A stretch of DNA of 62,658 nucleotides from Zygnema cylindricum (GCA_037447655.1 JBBHKE010001379.1:1-62658), one strand, 5' to 3'; shown: positions 32,840 to 44,864, numbered from the stretch's first letter. Program-made: numbers and translations. The notes: generated by a model from the sequence alone, not told the origin.

Positions 32840-33961
32840 TGATCCTTTCTTCCTGTGGAGCTTCTTGAATGGCTCCAAGAGCACACTTCTGTTTTTGAGG
32901 GATCTCCTTCTCCTACAGGTTCTTGTCTAGAACAAGCTCCCCGTCCTCCTCCTCTGATGACTCGTCCTTCTCAGTCTTTCCTTTTACTTGTGTGACCACA
33001 AGTGCCTTCTTCTTCCCACTGAAAGAACTCCCTCCACGATTTTCTTAGAGTCTTAGCTTCGACACCTTGGTGCAATCAATTATGAAGTGTCCTAGCTTTT
33101 TGCAAAAATGACAAAGACCCTTTGGGGGCCTAAGTTCTCTAGACTAATCTCTTTCTCCTTTGAGGCTGTTGTACGGCTTTTTCGAATCCTTCCTCCATCG
33201 GTCTGTTTCCGCATATAGAGCGTGAATGCTCTCTCCTCCTTTTCGAATCTCAATGGTGTTCTCTTACACAAGTATCATACGGACCACTGTGTTCCACTTC
33301 CAAGAACAGTCATCCATTACCTGCACTAGGTACACTATATTCTTATACTCCTTAGGCAACTTTATGATGAGGGTTTTAACTTTCATCTTCATTGTTCCTA
33401 TCCATCCGACACCTTCCATCTCCATATAGAGACAACAGAGATCATTACAGTTGTCTAACATATTTCCCCCTTTGTAAGTATAGCTCCCTAACTTTTGCTC
33501 GACCAAGTGGAACTCTTAAATGGTACCAGCTCTATAGATCTCTACTAAAGTCATCCACACCTCCTCGGCCTTGAAAATGTGAAGATGGGAGATCGCCAAT
33601 GCTTGAGTGAGGTGCCTCCTAATGAAACGCCTGGCATCATGTTTGTATATTCCCACATTTGAATATCGTTTTTCTCAATCTTCATGGCCACTGCTCCAGG
33701 TGGGGTGGCGATAAGAGTAAGAGGTGTCTCCTTTCTTTTCCCCTTTTTGGACACACTGTTGTCCGCATCGTCTCTCTCCTCCGTTGGAACAGATGTTGCT
33801 GCAGAAAACCTCACTCCACCAAACCTTGGTGGTGTTCCCTAAGATGGACATTTCACTTGTCCAATAACAATACCCCAATATCGTTTTTCACACAAAGCCC
33901 ATGTCATCATGGCTTCTAAATGAATGAATCCGCCCATAACCTGCAATTCTGTGTCCTCCAT
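32840..33961 (-). pseudogene. H gag remnant
   Basis: Minus-strand gag of the B/E family. It starts at the LTR ATG (33961) as MEDTELQV-MG, but the usual PPSRVPTFNGSG block is deleted, so it continues into LEAMMTWALCEKRYWGIVIGQV. Later parts are ENDIQMWEY and MKVKTLIIKLPKEYKNIVY, then one CCHC knuckle near 33110-33060 (CHFCKKLGHFIIDC), then an acidic linker. Stops and small frameshifts interrupt it. The N-terminal ATG in U5 and the half-tRNA ATG are both still in frame. Confidence 0.8.
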
Positions 33962-34953
33962 TGGACTACAAAATTCAAGAAGCCTCTAGATAGTTTTTGA
34001 CTAACCCACTTTCAACTAGGACCACTGCTACCCAAGTAAGAAAATGGACAACCTGCGTGCACCGCTCTGCAGTTTGGACTCCCTTGAGTCCACAACAAAA
34101 AGAATCACTGGAAACACCCAACCAAGTGATTAATTATCAACTGGCAAAGATGCCAATAATTATACAAGCTTGTTGGGAGAGAGGCGGCTACGTTCACAAT
34201 CCTCTAAGTCCTAAACCCCTCTCACAACCCCTATCTAGTGACGTACAAACTATTCAGAGGACTGTACAGTACAGAAAGGTATTAAGGCTGATGTCGGTTC
34301 TATATGGCCTGTGTACGACAAGGCCATGAAGCAGGCTATCTGTCTCCTTTAGACTTGTCCTTGTGCTCCCCGAGATTCCCCCTTCCTAATGATATCTTTG
34401 CACGTGGCGCAAGCTCATGTCACGACCAAAAACTGCCTAAGTGGCCATTCCGGGATCTTGTCGATGATGAGTGCCGTCGGATCCAAACGGAATTTTAATG
34501 TTAGTCGTCCAAAAACAAATGTCCGATACATTTGTTTCGTAGGGGTTCTTGTTCGCACTATATTTTAACTATACTTTATGTGCTTCATCTTTAGTTACGT
34601 TAATCGGATTAATATCTGTTACACATGTTTATGTAACATTCACACCCTATGTAGTCTAACAAACTTCTACGACAGACGAGTAAGAGCTGACGGCTACGCC
34701 TCACTTTGCCGGTTGAAGGTTCGAGTCTTGCCAAACTCTACCTTTTGTTTGAGAGTAACTTATGTCACTCTTTAGTCCTGCCTATGGAATTGAGGCAGTT
34801 ATGGCTTCACCACCCTCTCTTTCCTTCAGTGAATACAACAAGTATGGGGGCGAGAGAGAAGGTGGAGGCAAGCTGCCTATTCTTTCCTTTTTCTTATTTA
34901 TTAATCATTTTAGACCTAGAAAATACCTCCCCCTAAATCTAATGATTTCAACA
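33942..34953 (-). repeat. 5' LTR of H
   Basis: 1012 bp. It contains a plus-strand (antisense to H) tRNA-like module at 34660-34740 and the gactc...gagtc leader hairpin near 34076. Homologous to B's LTRs along its length, but diverged. Confidence 0.8.
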
Positions 34954-36554
34954 AAGTTAACTAAGTTGTCACCTCTGAGTGAACCTCAAACTTACTGAGA
35001 GTCAATTACTAGTCTGGAAAAGAGTATATGTGTCATAACCATTAATGATGAAATGACTTCAATTATTGAAGCAGGTACATGGGAGCTGGTCGACTGTCCA
35101 CCGGATAGAAAACGGATTAGATGCAAGTGGGTATATAAGTTGAAACTCAATCCGGACAACACCATCAAGCAATACAAGGCCAGATTAGTGGCCAAACGGT
35201 ACACACAGAAGGAGGGAAGTGATTACGAGGAGATTTTTGCTCCGGTTATCAGGTTTCTTTCTGTCCAAATTCTCCTTAGCTTGGCGGCAGCGGAAGACAT
35301 GGAAGTACACTATATGGACATCAAAACGACCTTCTTACACGGAGAATTGGAAGAAGAGATTTTCATGCGACAGTAGGAAGGTTTTGTGGAGGTGGGGGAA
35401 GAAATCAAAGTGCGCAGATTGATAAAGTCTCTTTATGGATAAACAGGCTCTCCTTCATTGGAACAAGAAATTGGATGAGTTCTTGACGAATTTGGGAAAT
35501 GTCCAAATCAGTTCACATCATTCCATCTACCTATTCGAGGATAAAGAAGGTATAGTTTTCATTGCAATTAATTAATGTGAATGATTTGATTGTTCTAAGT
35601 AAATCAACGGAAAAAATTAATCAGTTGAAAAGGATCTAAAGAGTAGATTCGAAATAAAGGACTTGGAGGAAGCAAAATATATTTGGGAAATTGAGATGGA
35701 GAGAGATAGAGGGAAGGAAATAATTAGACCCACCCAAGAAACGGCAATCGAAATATCTTGAAAATTCAAATGGATAAAGCAAAGGTTGTACGACAATGAA
35801 TTTAGAAGGAAGTGTTGCTTTGAAGGAGGAGTTGTAATTCTTGATGATGAAATAGGACTAAAGGAAAGAGATTTTATGAGAATTATTCCGTACAGACAGG
35901 TTGTCGGTAGCTTGATCTATTTTAAGCTTGATCTATTTTATGAACTGTATCAGGCCCGATATAGCGTCGTAGGAGTATTGAGTAGGAGTTTGAATGATCC
36001 TAGGAAGAGAGATTTGGAATTAGCCAAGAGGGTATTGAGGTAATTGATAGGAACCATATATCTATTGTTGTATTTGGGAGGGGATAATAGTAACATCACC
36101 ACTTGGATTGATGCCAGTTATAGGGATGTTCTAGTGAAGAGGTGTACATCTGGATATGTGTTATATGTTGGAAATAGGGCTTGCTTTTCAAGCAGCAAGC
36201 AATAAAATGTTGATTGTTTAGTCCACCATGGAGGCTGAGTATATGGCCCCTTGTTCTGTTGCGAAAGAATAAATGCTTGAAGAACTTGATTATATGAAGA
36301 ATGGACTGCATAAAATATTCTGTGATAATCAGGCTGCAATTGCAATTGCAACAAATCCAAAACATCACTTCAACGCAAAGCATATGGACATCAGGTTTAT
36401 CTTTGTTATAGAGAAAGCAGAGAATAACATTATCAGTTTGGAATATAGACTAGATAGGGAGATGGTAGCAGACATGATGACAAAGTCGCTTCCTTCTCCC
36501 AAATTGATATTTTGTATGGAAAAGAGCAAAAAGTAAATTAGAAAATAAGGGGAG
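34954..36554 (+). pseudogene. Copia G pol remnant (RT and RNase H)
   Basis: Plus-strand RT of the B-E family, truncated at its 5' side by H. It reads TSIIEAGTWELVDCPPDR, then KARLVAKRYTQKEG, FAPVIRFLSVQILLSL and MDIKTTFLHGELEEEIF, then a stop. After several frameshifts the YVDDLLV site has become NDLIVLSKS near 35580. RNase H is better kept: MEAEYMAPCS (36225-36260), CDNQAAIAIA (36320-36350) and HHFNAKHMDIRFIF (36363-36400). A polypurine tract (aaataaggggag) precedes the 3' LTR. It is inactive. Confidence 0.85.
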
Positions 36555-37956
36555 TGTTGAAAAAGGTATTTTATACATTACTACTTTTGTCAGTAAGTAC
36601 TAGCTCTTTTTAAGTCCTCACACTTGTCCTAGTCACTGGTGACTTCAGAAAATCATGGCTCCCTTAGGCACACCGGGAGACAGACCAAGGGAGCAGGAGA
36701 AATAGCCCCTTGCAAAAGGTAGGCTCTCAGACCAAGATTTTATCATAGGTCCTACAGGGTGACCGCTGTACCGAGTAGCCGTCCGTCGTATCCATTAGGT
36801 CTTTGATAAGATCCGATACACACATGGAGTACGATATGTATTTAAAGATGTACCCATAGACTTATTCTAGTTAACGATTTACAAATCATAAAGAAAAAAT
36901 AACTTGCTCAAACACATGAAATAAACGGGATGCACGAAATGAACAAAACAACATTTCTCTGAACAACCAGAATTAAAAGTATGTCTCGGATCGGACGACT
37001 CACATTCGAGCCAATGTACCGGAGTGAACATTTGGCAGTTTATGGAGGCGACCGTTGAATAATGTAATTCTTAGGTCATTATATCTAATTCTAGACAGGA
37101 GAGAGAGAGTGAGACGTAGAGCAACTACTGTTGCCCCCTTAGCAAATTTGTTGCAGATAAAGGAGAGAGAGAGAGTCAGGGGAGTCTTTTTAACAAAAAA
37201 GGAGAGGCCCCAATTCGAACCTAGGTCTTGCAAAACTATATGTAGTCGGTCGCCTTATTCGTTGAGTTAGAGATGTATAGCTAGATATATACGGTTTGAA
37301 AAACACTTAAACATCTAACAGGAAAACATTTCATTTAACAGCGAATCGACATACTACGTAAAATATAGAGCCGGAAAAGGACGACGGCCAAAAAGTACAA
37401 ACGGCCGCAAAGAACATTCTACCAGCCATCAAGATCGAACGGACGACAATAATGACCGATTTACGAGCGGACGGCCCTCGTGAGAGTCGATTTACCGGAA
37501 TGGCTCTTTTGGTGGCTTTACGTCAAAGAGCTAACAGATTTATACGTGGCACCATCCTACGGGATGCGGAAGAGGAAACAAACAGAATCGTGGCGTCCTT
37601 TGTGTCACATGGCTGAACGTGAGTGGTATCGTACAATTCTGTACACAAATATTGATGGCTACCGTACCTTTTATATGCATTGTGAACTCCACATTGATTC
37701 TATTGGCTCTGGGTTTAGTTGATAGGGCGTGTGAGTAGGTTTTTATGACTTAGACACTTTTTAGGAAGCCCTCACCCCTAGAGGCCATCTCTATAAATTC
37801 GGTGTCTTTAAACAACCATAAAAAACTCCTCAATGGAGCAAATTCATGTATTCTTTTTGCATTCCACCCCAGGGGAGTCTGGTCCTCACAGGTGAGGCTG
37901 TTTAAAGCTTTTGCTTGCCTAGGTGGCAGATATTCCTTAATGAACTATAGTGGGTT
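36555..37956 (+). repeat. 3' LTR of G, interrupted by E
   Basis: TGTTGAAAAAGG at 36555 starts the LTR; an antisense tRNA-like module lies at 37205-37265 and the ggggagtc / cctcaca-ggtgagg leader at 37873-37907. E interrupts it at 37956, about 80 bp before the expected LTR end. At 1400 bp it is longer than its relatives (about 1000 bp), so 36840-37480 may hold an extra insertion I could not delimit. Confidence 0.65.
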
Positions 37957-38301
37957 TGTTCAAATCACTAGATTTAGAGGGAGGTGCTTTCTAGGTCTGA
38001 TTTAATAAATAGCAAAAGAAAATGCATGGGCAGCCTGCTTCCACCTTCTCTCTCTAGCCCCCATACTTGTTGTAGTCACTGAAGGAAAGAGAGAGCTGTG
38101 GATCCATGGCTACCTCAGCTCCATAGCAAAGACTGAAGAGTGACATAAGTCACTCTCAACAAAAGGTTGAGTCCGGCAAGACTCAAACCTCCGACCGCCA
38201 GAGAGAGGCGTAGCCGTCAGCTCTTACCAATCTGTCGTAGAAGTTCGTTGAACTACATAGGATTTAATTACTATTTAAACATTAGTTAGGAACATTAATC
38301 C
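37957..38301 (+). repeat. 5' LTR of E, left part
   Basis: The first 345 bp of E's 5' LTR, ending at AATCC, the target duplicated by C. It contains an antisense tRNA-like module (38170-38248). Confidence 0.85.
38170..38248 (-). other. tRNA-like module in E 5' LTR
   Basis: On the minus strand: A-box-like GATTGGTAAGAGCTGACGG, then GGCTACGCC with ACG at the anticodon position, and a B-box-like GGTCGGAGGTTTGAGTC. Close relatives occur antisense in the other LTRs. It looks like a degenerate tRNA-derived sequence. Confidence 0.55.
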
Positions 38302-38522
38302 AGTTGAAAATTGGAAAAACATAATTCCTATTTTACTTGTAGTTTTTAGGGCTAAGACACGATAAGAGTTGCAATGGAAGGAAAGCCATGGCTGTCCATG
38401 TAAAGTTTGCAATTCTGTGTCCTCCATTGGACTACAAAATACAGGAAGCCTCTAGATAGTATTTAACTAACCCACTTTAAGCCACGACCACTGCTGCCCA
38501 AGAAGGCAAACTGACAATTTGA

Positions 38523-38557
38523 CTGCACCCCTGTGCAGCTTGGACTCCCCTGAGTCC
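38523..38557 (-). other. Paired hairpins in LTR leader (B)
   Basis: On the minus strand ggactc-aggg-gagtcc (38557-38542) and ctgcac-aggg-gtgcag (38538-38523). The second stem differs on both sides from the cctcac/gtgagg stem of C and D, again by compensating changes. In B's 5' LTR copy one side has changed (gtggag). Confidence 0.6.
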
Positions 38558-39164
38558 GTAGCAAAAAGAATCACTGAAAACGGCCAACCAACCGATAAGT
38601 TATGAGGCAGTAAAAATGCCAATTTGTACAAACTCTCAAAGGGAGAGGTGACTACCTACCAAAATTTTCTAAGTCCTGATTCTCTCTAATAACTCCTATC
38701 TACTGAAGTACGGACCAATCAGATTACTGTATCGTACACCAAAGTACTACTGCCGATGTACCTTTTGTACGGCCTATGTACGACAAGGCTATTAAGTGGA
38801 CGCGTGTCCGCTTTTCACTCGTCCGTACGTTCCTCGGAATTCCTATGACCGAATGTCATCTCTCCACGTGGCTCCAGGTCATGCCACGTCACAAAACGCC
38901 AAAGTGACCACTCCGGGATTTCGGCGATGATGTGCGCCGTTGGATTTAATGCGAAACGCAATCTTAGCCGTAATAAATACTTGCGCGACATTTGTTCCGA
39001 TGTCGAAATAAAATGCGTGGTATCCGTTTCGATTTAGCGTCGTACGACGTACTTTATAAAATTGAATCTATGTACGCCGTATAAAGTTCTAGTTAAATGA
39101 ATTTTATTCACGCAAACTAAATATATATCTATCACATACCATAGCACTTAGCATTGGTCCTAGT

Positions 39165-39245
39165 CTATTAGGATAAAGCTGACCGCTACCGGTTAACTTG
39201 ACAAACCGCAGGTACCGGGATCAAATCTTTGGTCCGTCAAGAATA
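39165..39245 (+). other. tRNA-like module in B 3' LTR
   Basis: On the plus strand (antisense to B): TTAGGATAAAGCTGACCG resembles a tRNA A box, followed by CGCTACCGG and a B-box-like GGGATCAAATC. The same module is at 44545-44625 in B's other LTR. Confidence 0.5.
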
Positions 39246-39458
39246 TTTTTAGTAACCTACTAAAAATAGTTGTTTGTTGAACTAAGGCAGCCATGGATCA
39301 ACCTCTCTCTCTTACCTTCAGTGACTACAACAAGTATGGGAGCTAGAGAGCGGAGGTGGAGGCAGGCTGCCCGTCCTTTTTCCTTTCCTTTTATAAAAAC
39401 ATATTTAAACTTAAAAAATACTCTAGAAATCTATAAATTTCAACACTCCCCTTATTTT

Positions 39459-42400
39459 CTAGTCTAATTTTAATTTTTCTTTCAACCCGCATTTTTCCCG
39501 ACAATATTTTAGTTTAGGAGAGGGCACAGGTTTGGTCATCATGTCTGCCACCATTTCTTCATCAGGTCTATACACAAGATTTAAAATTTTATTTTCAACT
39601 TTTTCTCTTACGAAGCTCAATCTTATGTCCATATGTTTTGCTTTGAAATGGTGTTTTGGATTGGCTGCAATTGCAATTGCAGCTTGGTTATCGCAAAAAA
39701 TTTTATGCACTCCCTCCATCATAATTCCCAGTTCTTGTAACAATGATTTCACCCATATTAGTTCATTTACAGCAGAACAAGACGCCATATACTCAGCCTC
39801 CATAGTAGACTGAGCAACCACCTTTTGTTGCTTACTGCTCCAACAGCAAGCACCTTCCCCCACATACAAAACATATCCAGAAGTGCATCTTCTCATAGGT
39901 GCATCCCCATAACTGGCGTCACTCCAAGTGGTGGTATCAGTGTGCTCCCCTCCCAAATGTAACCATAATTCTCTGGTTCCAACCAGATATCTCATGACTC
40001 TCTTGGCTGCCTCCCAGTCTCTCTTCCTAGGATCATTAAGACTCCTACTGAGTACTCCAACTGCTGCCGCTATGTCCGGCCTGGTACAGTTCATAAAATA
40101 GATTAAGCTCCCTACGACCTGTCTATAAGGGATAGACTTCATGAACTCTCTCTCCTCTAGACTCATCTGATCGTCTAAGATTATCACTCCTCCTTTTACA
40201 CTCCCATCACTTACTTTTTTCAAGTCCATGGGAGTGGTACAACTGTTAGCATTTTCCATCTGGAATTTCTCAAACATATTACCTATTGCTTCTTTTTGAG
40301 TAAGTTTGAAAATATTCTTCCCTCTATCTCTCTCCATTTGGATCCCCAAAATATATTTTGCCTCCCCTAAATCCTTCATATCAAATCTGCCCCTAAGATG
40401 TCTCTTTAGCCTATTGATATTCTCCAAAGACTTACTTAACACGAGCAGATCATCCACATAAATTGCAATAAAAATGACACCATTCCCATCTTCAAATATA
40501 TAGATAGAATGGTCAGAGCTGATCCGGATGTATCCCAGATCGGTGAGAAACTCATCTAGTTTCTTATTCCACTGTCGGGGAGCCTGTTTCAGTCCATATA
40601 AGGACTTTATGAGCCTGCAGACTTTGCTTTCTTCTCCTTTTTCCACAAACCCCTCGGGTTGCCTCATAAAAATTTCTTCCTCTAACTCACCGTTAAGAAA
40701 AGCAGTCTTAATGTCCATCTGGTGTATTTCCATGTCTTCCGCTGCGGCCAGACTGAGGAGAATTCTTACCGATGGGAATCGAACAACTGGAGCAAAGGTC
40801 TCCTCATAGTCAATCCCCTCTTTTTGGGTGAACCCCTTTGCTACCAATCGAGCCTCATACCTCTCAATTGTATTATCTGGGTTCAGTTTTAGTTTAAATA
40901 CCCATTTACATCCAATAGGTTATCTGTCTGGAGGGCAATCCGCTAGTTCCCAAGTATTTGCTTCCATGATAGAAGCCATCTCATCATTTATGGCTCTAAT
41001 CCATCTTTCTTTCTGTGGGCTATTCACTGCCTCTAAGTAAGACTGAGGCTCATCTGGGTGAGATAGCTTAGTTACCTTATGAGCAACTTGTTTTTCCTGT
41101 ATCCGTTTGCTGCTCCTCCTTCCTCCCTCAAACTCCGAAGCTGGAATGGATGGAAGTCTTGGATTTCTTCTCATTGACTCATCGGCTCCCCTGTCCATGG
41201 AAACCGGTTCTTGTCCCGCTTCTTCTATCTCTTCGAAGTCCATGGGAGTATGCGAGGTTTCCGGTGAGTCTCCTGTATCTTCGATCTCCCTTGAATCTGT
41301 AATCACGGTGTCACCCATGTCCCTTTCGGGGACGACCGAGTTCTCCTCACTTTCGGACTCAAATCTGATCCTTATCTTCTTTTTATATTTGAAGGGGTCA
41401 AATGACTTCCCTTCATCCATGACAACTAAGTGTTTGACCAGAATGATATCTTTCTTTGCTAAGTCATAGACTCTATATCCCTTAACATCCTCATCATATC
41501 CCACAAAGTATCCAGGTTTTCCCTTAGCATCTAGTTTCCAGTTTTTCCTATCCGTGTCAAGACTGTAAACTTGGCTACCAAATACTTTAAGGTGTGAGAT
41601 ATCTGGTTTCCTTCCAACCCATCTCTCATAAGGTGTCACTCCCTTTACAGCTGAGGTAAGGACTCTATTTTTAATATAGTTAGCACAGTTCATTGCCTCT
41701 GCCCAAAATCTCTTTCCTATTTTCTTGTCTGCCAACATAGTGCATGCACTATCTCCTAGTGTTCTATTCAACCTCTCAGCTACCCCATTTTGTTCCGGGT
41801 TATATGGTACAGTTTTCTGGTGTTTCACTCCCTCATCTCTCAGATATTCCTCAAACTGGTTAGAGGTATATTCCCCCCCATAATCACTCCTTATCCTCTT
41901 TATAGGGGTTTCATGCAATTTCTCACTCCATGCTTTATATTCTTTGAAGTAAGTTGATGCTTCAGACTTTTTTTTCAGAAAGTAGAGTCTAGATTATCTA
42001 GACCAATCATCAGTTATTGTCATCATAAACCTCTTTCCTCCAACCGAAGGTACTTTTGCAGGTCCCCAAATGTCTGTGTGGACCAAATCTAACACTTTCT
42101 CACCTCTATATGTGGCGGCTTTGGGAAAGGGAAGTCTGTGAGCCTTACCTTGAGCACAACCACTACAATCATCCATTATTTCATTATCCCCAAATTGAAT
42201 GCCATCTACTACCCCAATCTTTTTCATTTCCCTTAACCTATCAAAATGCACATGTCCCAACCGCTTATGCCAAATCATCACCTTAGGAACACCAACATAG
42301 TAAGCAATCTTCTTTTCATTACTCAAGTTAAGCCTAAACATTCCTTGGCTACCCTTATCTGCTGTAAAGTAAACTTCATCCCGATACTTAGCTGTAAAGA

Positions 42401-42821
42401 CTCCCTTTCTAGTGAAAGTATCAAACTCTTTGTCATCTAATACAGACGTAGAGACAAGATTTTTACTCAGCTGAGGAATGTAAAATACATTTGAGAATGT
42501 AAGTATGGAAGTCTTACCCTCCACTAAGACTTTCAGATCAACTGATCCCACTAGATCTGTAGTAACCACTCTCCCATCCCCATACTTTATCTCTACAGTA
42601 GGAATCTTTCTTAACTTAGTGAAGAGTTCTTTATCACGACACATATGCATGGATGCACCTGAGTCGATGATCCATCCTTCCTGTGGAGCTTCCCGGATTG
42701 CTCCAAGGGCACACTTGTGCCTCCGAGGAATATCCTTCTCCTCCAGACTCTCGTCAAGAAGAAGTTCCCCATCCTCCTCAGAGGACTCATCCGCGGTTTC
42801 TCCTGACACTTTTGTAACCAC
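39459..42821 (-). pseudogene. B pol: protease, integrase, RT, RNase H (four in-frame stop codons at most)
   Basis: Read on the minus strand. Protease: GWIIDSGASMHMC near 42668. Integrase: HHCC zinc region (HKRLGHVH, then DDCSGCAQGK) near 42290-42150, core LVHTDIWGPA, then IRSDYGGEYTSN, and NGVAERLNRTL supplying the D,D-35-E Glu. A long acidic linker precedes [59 protein letters not shown], and catalytic YVDDLLVLSK near 40460. RNase H: TTWSDASYGDAPMRR, STMEAEYMAS, CDNQAAIAIA, HHFKAKHMDIR. These make the cDNA and integrate it. Stops lie at 41994-41996 (after DDWSR) and near 40912 (after CPPDR), with no frameshift seen between domains. The copia domain order (IN before RT) is intact. Confidence 0.93.
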
Positions 42822-42859
42822 AAGTGCCTTTTTCTTCCCTCCGGAAGAACCCCCTCCAC

Positions 42860-43808
42860 GGTTCTCTTAGAGCCTCAGCTCTCATAGCTTGACACAATCT
42901 GCAATAAAGTGTCCCGGCTTTTTGCAATAATGACAAAGACCCTTTGGGGGCCTCTGTCCCCCAGACAGATCTCTTTCCCCTCTATAAGGTTTCTTCGGGT
43001 CCTTCCCCCATCGGTCCCCTCCTACTGTTAGAGCTTGAATGCTCTTTCCTCCTCTCCTAATCTCCATTGTGTTTTCCTGCACAAGTATCATCCTGACTAC
43101 TGTATTCCATTTCCATGTACTATCAGGCATTCCCTGTACTCGGTACACTATGTTTTCGAACTCATCTGGTAATTTCATGATAAGGGTGTTAACTTTCATT
43201 TTCATTTTACCTGTCTACCCGACACTTTCCATTTCCATATACAAACAAGAAAGATCATTACAGTAATCTAACATCTTTCCTCCTTTGTAAATGTAACTCA
43301 ATAGCTTTTGCTCAGCCAACTAGAGCTCGTGAATAGTTCCAGCTCTATAAATCTCCACCAAACTCTCCCACAACTTCTCGGCCTTGTAAATGTGAAGATG
43401 AGGGGTGGCCAAACCTTGAGTGAGGTGCCTCAGAATGAAGTTCTTGGCAGCCATGTTTACATCCTCCCACATTTGAGTATCGTTCTCCACGGTCTTCACG
43501 GTCGCCGCTCCCGATACTGTGGCAATAGGAGTGAGGGATGTCTCCTTCCCTTTCTCCTTTTCGGCCACACTGCTGTCCCCATCATCTGCCTCCTCCGCTG
43601 AGGCAGCCGTTGTTGCAGAAAACCTTACTCCCCCAAATCCTGGTGGAGTTCCCGAAGGTGGACGTTTCACTTGTCCACTGACGATACCCCAGTATCGTTT
43701 TTCACACAAAGCTCCCATCATCATGGCTTCCCAATAGATGAACCCAGATCCATTGAAGGTGGGCACCCTAGAGGGTGGGCCCATAACCTGCAATTCTGTG
43801 TCCTCCAT
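42860..43808 (-). pseudogene. B gag with one zinc knuckle (in-frame stops)
   Basis: The frame opens at 43808 inside the LTR with MEDTELQV, crosses the LTR end and primer-binding site, and continues MGPPSRVPTFNGSGFIYW and ALCEKRYWGIVSGQVKRPP. Later come FILRHLTQGLATPHLHIY, ESLVEIYRAGTIHEL and MKVNTLIMKLPDEFENIVY, then CHYCKKPGHFIADC, one CCHC knuckle. In-frame stops occur at about 43319 (TAG where relatives have CAA), before the KMKMK segment (TAG), and after the knuckle (TGA, then TAA) leading to pol. All are in the same frame as pol. The product would be the capsid and RNA-packaging protein. Confidence 0.9.
43774..43788 (-). other. Half-tRNA primer-binding site of B
   Basis: Minus strand GGTTATGGGCCCACC directly after the LTR end TTGCA. 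It complements the anticodon arm of plant initiator tRNA-Met. Its ATG (43784-43782) is in the gag frame. Confidence 0.85.
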
Positions 43809-44828
43809 TGGACTACAGAATACAGGAAGCCTCTAGATAATAATTTAATCTAACCCACTTTAAGCCACGACCACTGCTGCCCAAGAAGGCAAACTGACAA
43901 TTTGACTCCACCCCTGTGCAGCGTGGACTCCCTTGAGTCCGTAGCAAAAAGAATCACTGAAAACGGCCAACCAACCGATAAGTTATGAGGCAGTAAAAAT
44001 GCCAATTTGTACAAACTCTAAAAGGGAGAGGTGACTACCTACCAAAATTTTCTAAGTCCTGATTCTCTCTAATAACTCCTATCTACTGAAGTACGGACCA
44101 ATCAGATTACTGTATCGTACACCAAAGTACTACTGCCGATGTACCTTTTGTACGGCCTATGTACGACAAGGCTATTAAGTGGACGCGTGTCCGCTTTTCA
44201 CTCGTCCGTACGTTCCTCGGAATTCTTATGACCGAATGTCATCTCTCCACGTGGCTCCAGGTCATGCCACGTCACAAAACGCCAAAGTGACCACTCCGGG
44301 ATTTCGGCGATGATGTGCGCCGTTGGATTTAATGCGAAACGCAATCTTAGCCGTAATAAATACTTGCGCGACATTTGTTCCGATGTCGAAATAAAATGCG
44401 TGGTATCCGTTTCGATTTAGCGTCGTACGACGTATTTTATAAAACTGAATCTATGTACGCCGTATAAAGTTCTAGTTAAATGAATTTTATTCACGCAAAC
44501 TAAATATATATCTATCACATACCATAGCACTTAGCATTGGTCCTAGTCTATTAGGATAAAGCTGACCGCTACCGGTTAACTTGACGAACCGCAGGTACCG
44601 GGATCAAATCTTTGGTCCGTCAAGTATTTTTTTAGTAACCTACTAAAAATAGTTGTTTGTTGAACTAAGGCAGCCATGGATCAACCTCTCTCTCTTACCT
44701 TCAGTGACTACAACAAGTATGGGAGCTAGAGAGCGGAGGTGGAGGCAGGCTGCCCGTCCTTTTTCCTTTCCTTTTATAAAAACATATTTAAACTTAGAAA
44801 ATACTCTAGAAATCTATAAATTTCAACA
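43789..44828 (-). repeat. 5' LTR of B
   Basis: 1040 bp, the partner of 38408-39445. It includes gag's first eight codons at its inner end and a plus-strand tRNA-like module at 44545-44625. Confidence 0.95.
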
Positions 44829-44864
44829 AAGTTGGAGCTAAGGGTAGGAGAGATTCCAAAATGG

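Larger units (their letters stand above)
32831..34953 (-). mobile_element. Truncated copia element H (5' LTR, gag, protease edge)
   Basis: On the minus strand: 5' LTR 34953-33942 (TGTTGAAATC...TTGCA), a mutated half-tRNA primer-binding site (33941-33930, GGTTATGGGC kept), gag, and the first residues of the protease (ending at GSSIQ/IIYS in the adjacent frame) at 32831, where T begins. The rest of pol and the 3' LTR are missing. On the right, its LTR end abuts element G's RT coding sequence, so H inserted into G. The base run aagtt follows the LTR, but the other duplication copy is lost. Confidence 0.85.
38408..39445 (-). repeat. 3' LTR of B
   Basis: 1038 bp, TGTTGAAATTT...GAATTGCA on the minus strand. 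It includes a tRNA-like module (39165-39245 on the plus strand) and hairpins at 38523-38557. Confidence 0.93.
38408..44828 (-). mobile_element. Copia element B, youngest full-length copy
   Basis: A 6421-bp minus-strand element with the exact 5-bp duplication AAGTT (38403-38407 and 44829-44833) inside C's 5' LTR. LTRs are 43789-44828 (5') and 38408-39445 (3'), 1040 and 1038 bp, differing at only about 15 sites by eye (about 98.5% identity), so it inserted recently. The primer-binding site is at 43774-43788, and the polypurine tract (minus-strand aaaataaggggag) is next to 39445. Gag and pol lie in one continuous frame from 43808 to 39459 with no frameshift seen but at least six in-frame stops. 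Confidence 0.95.
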
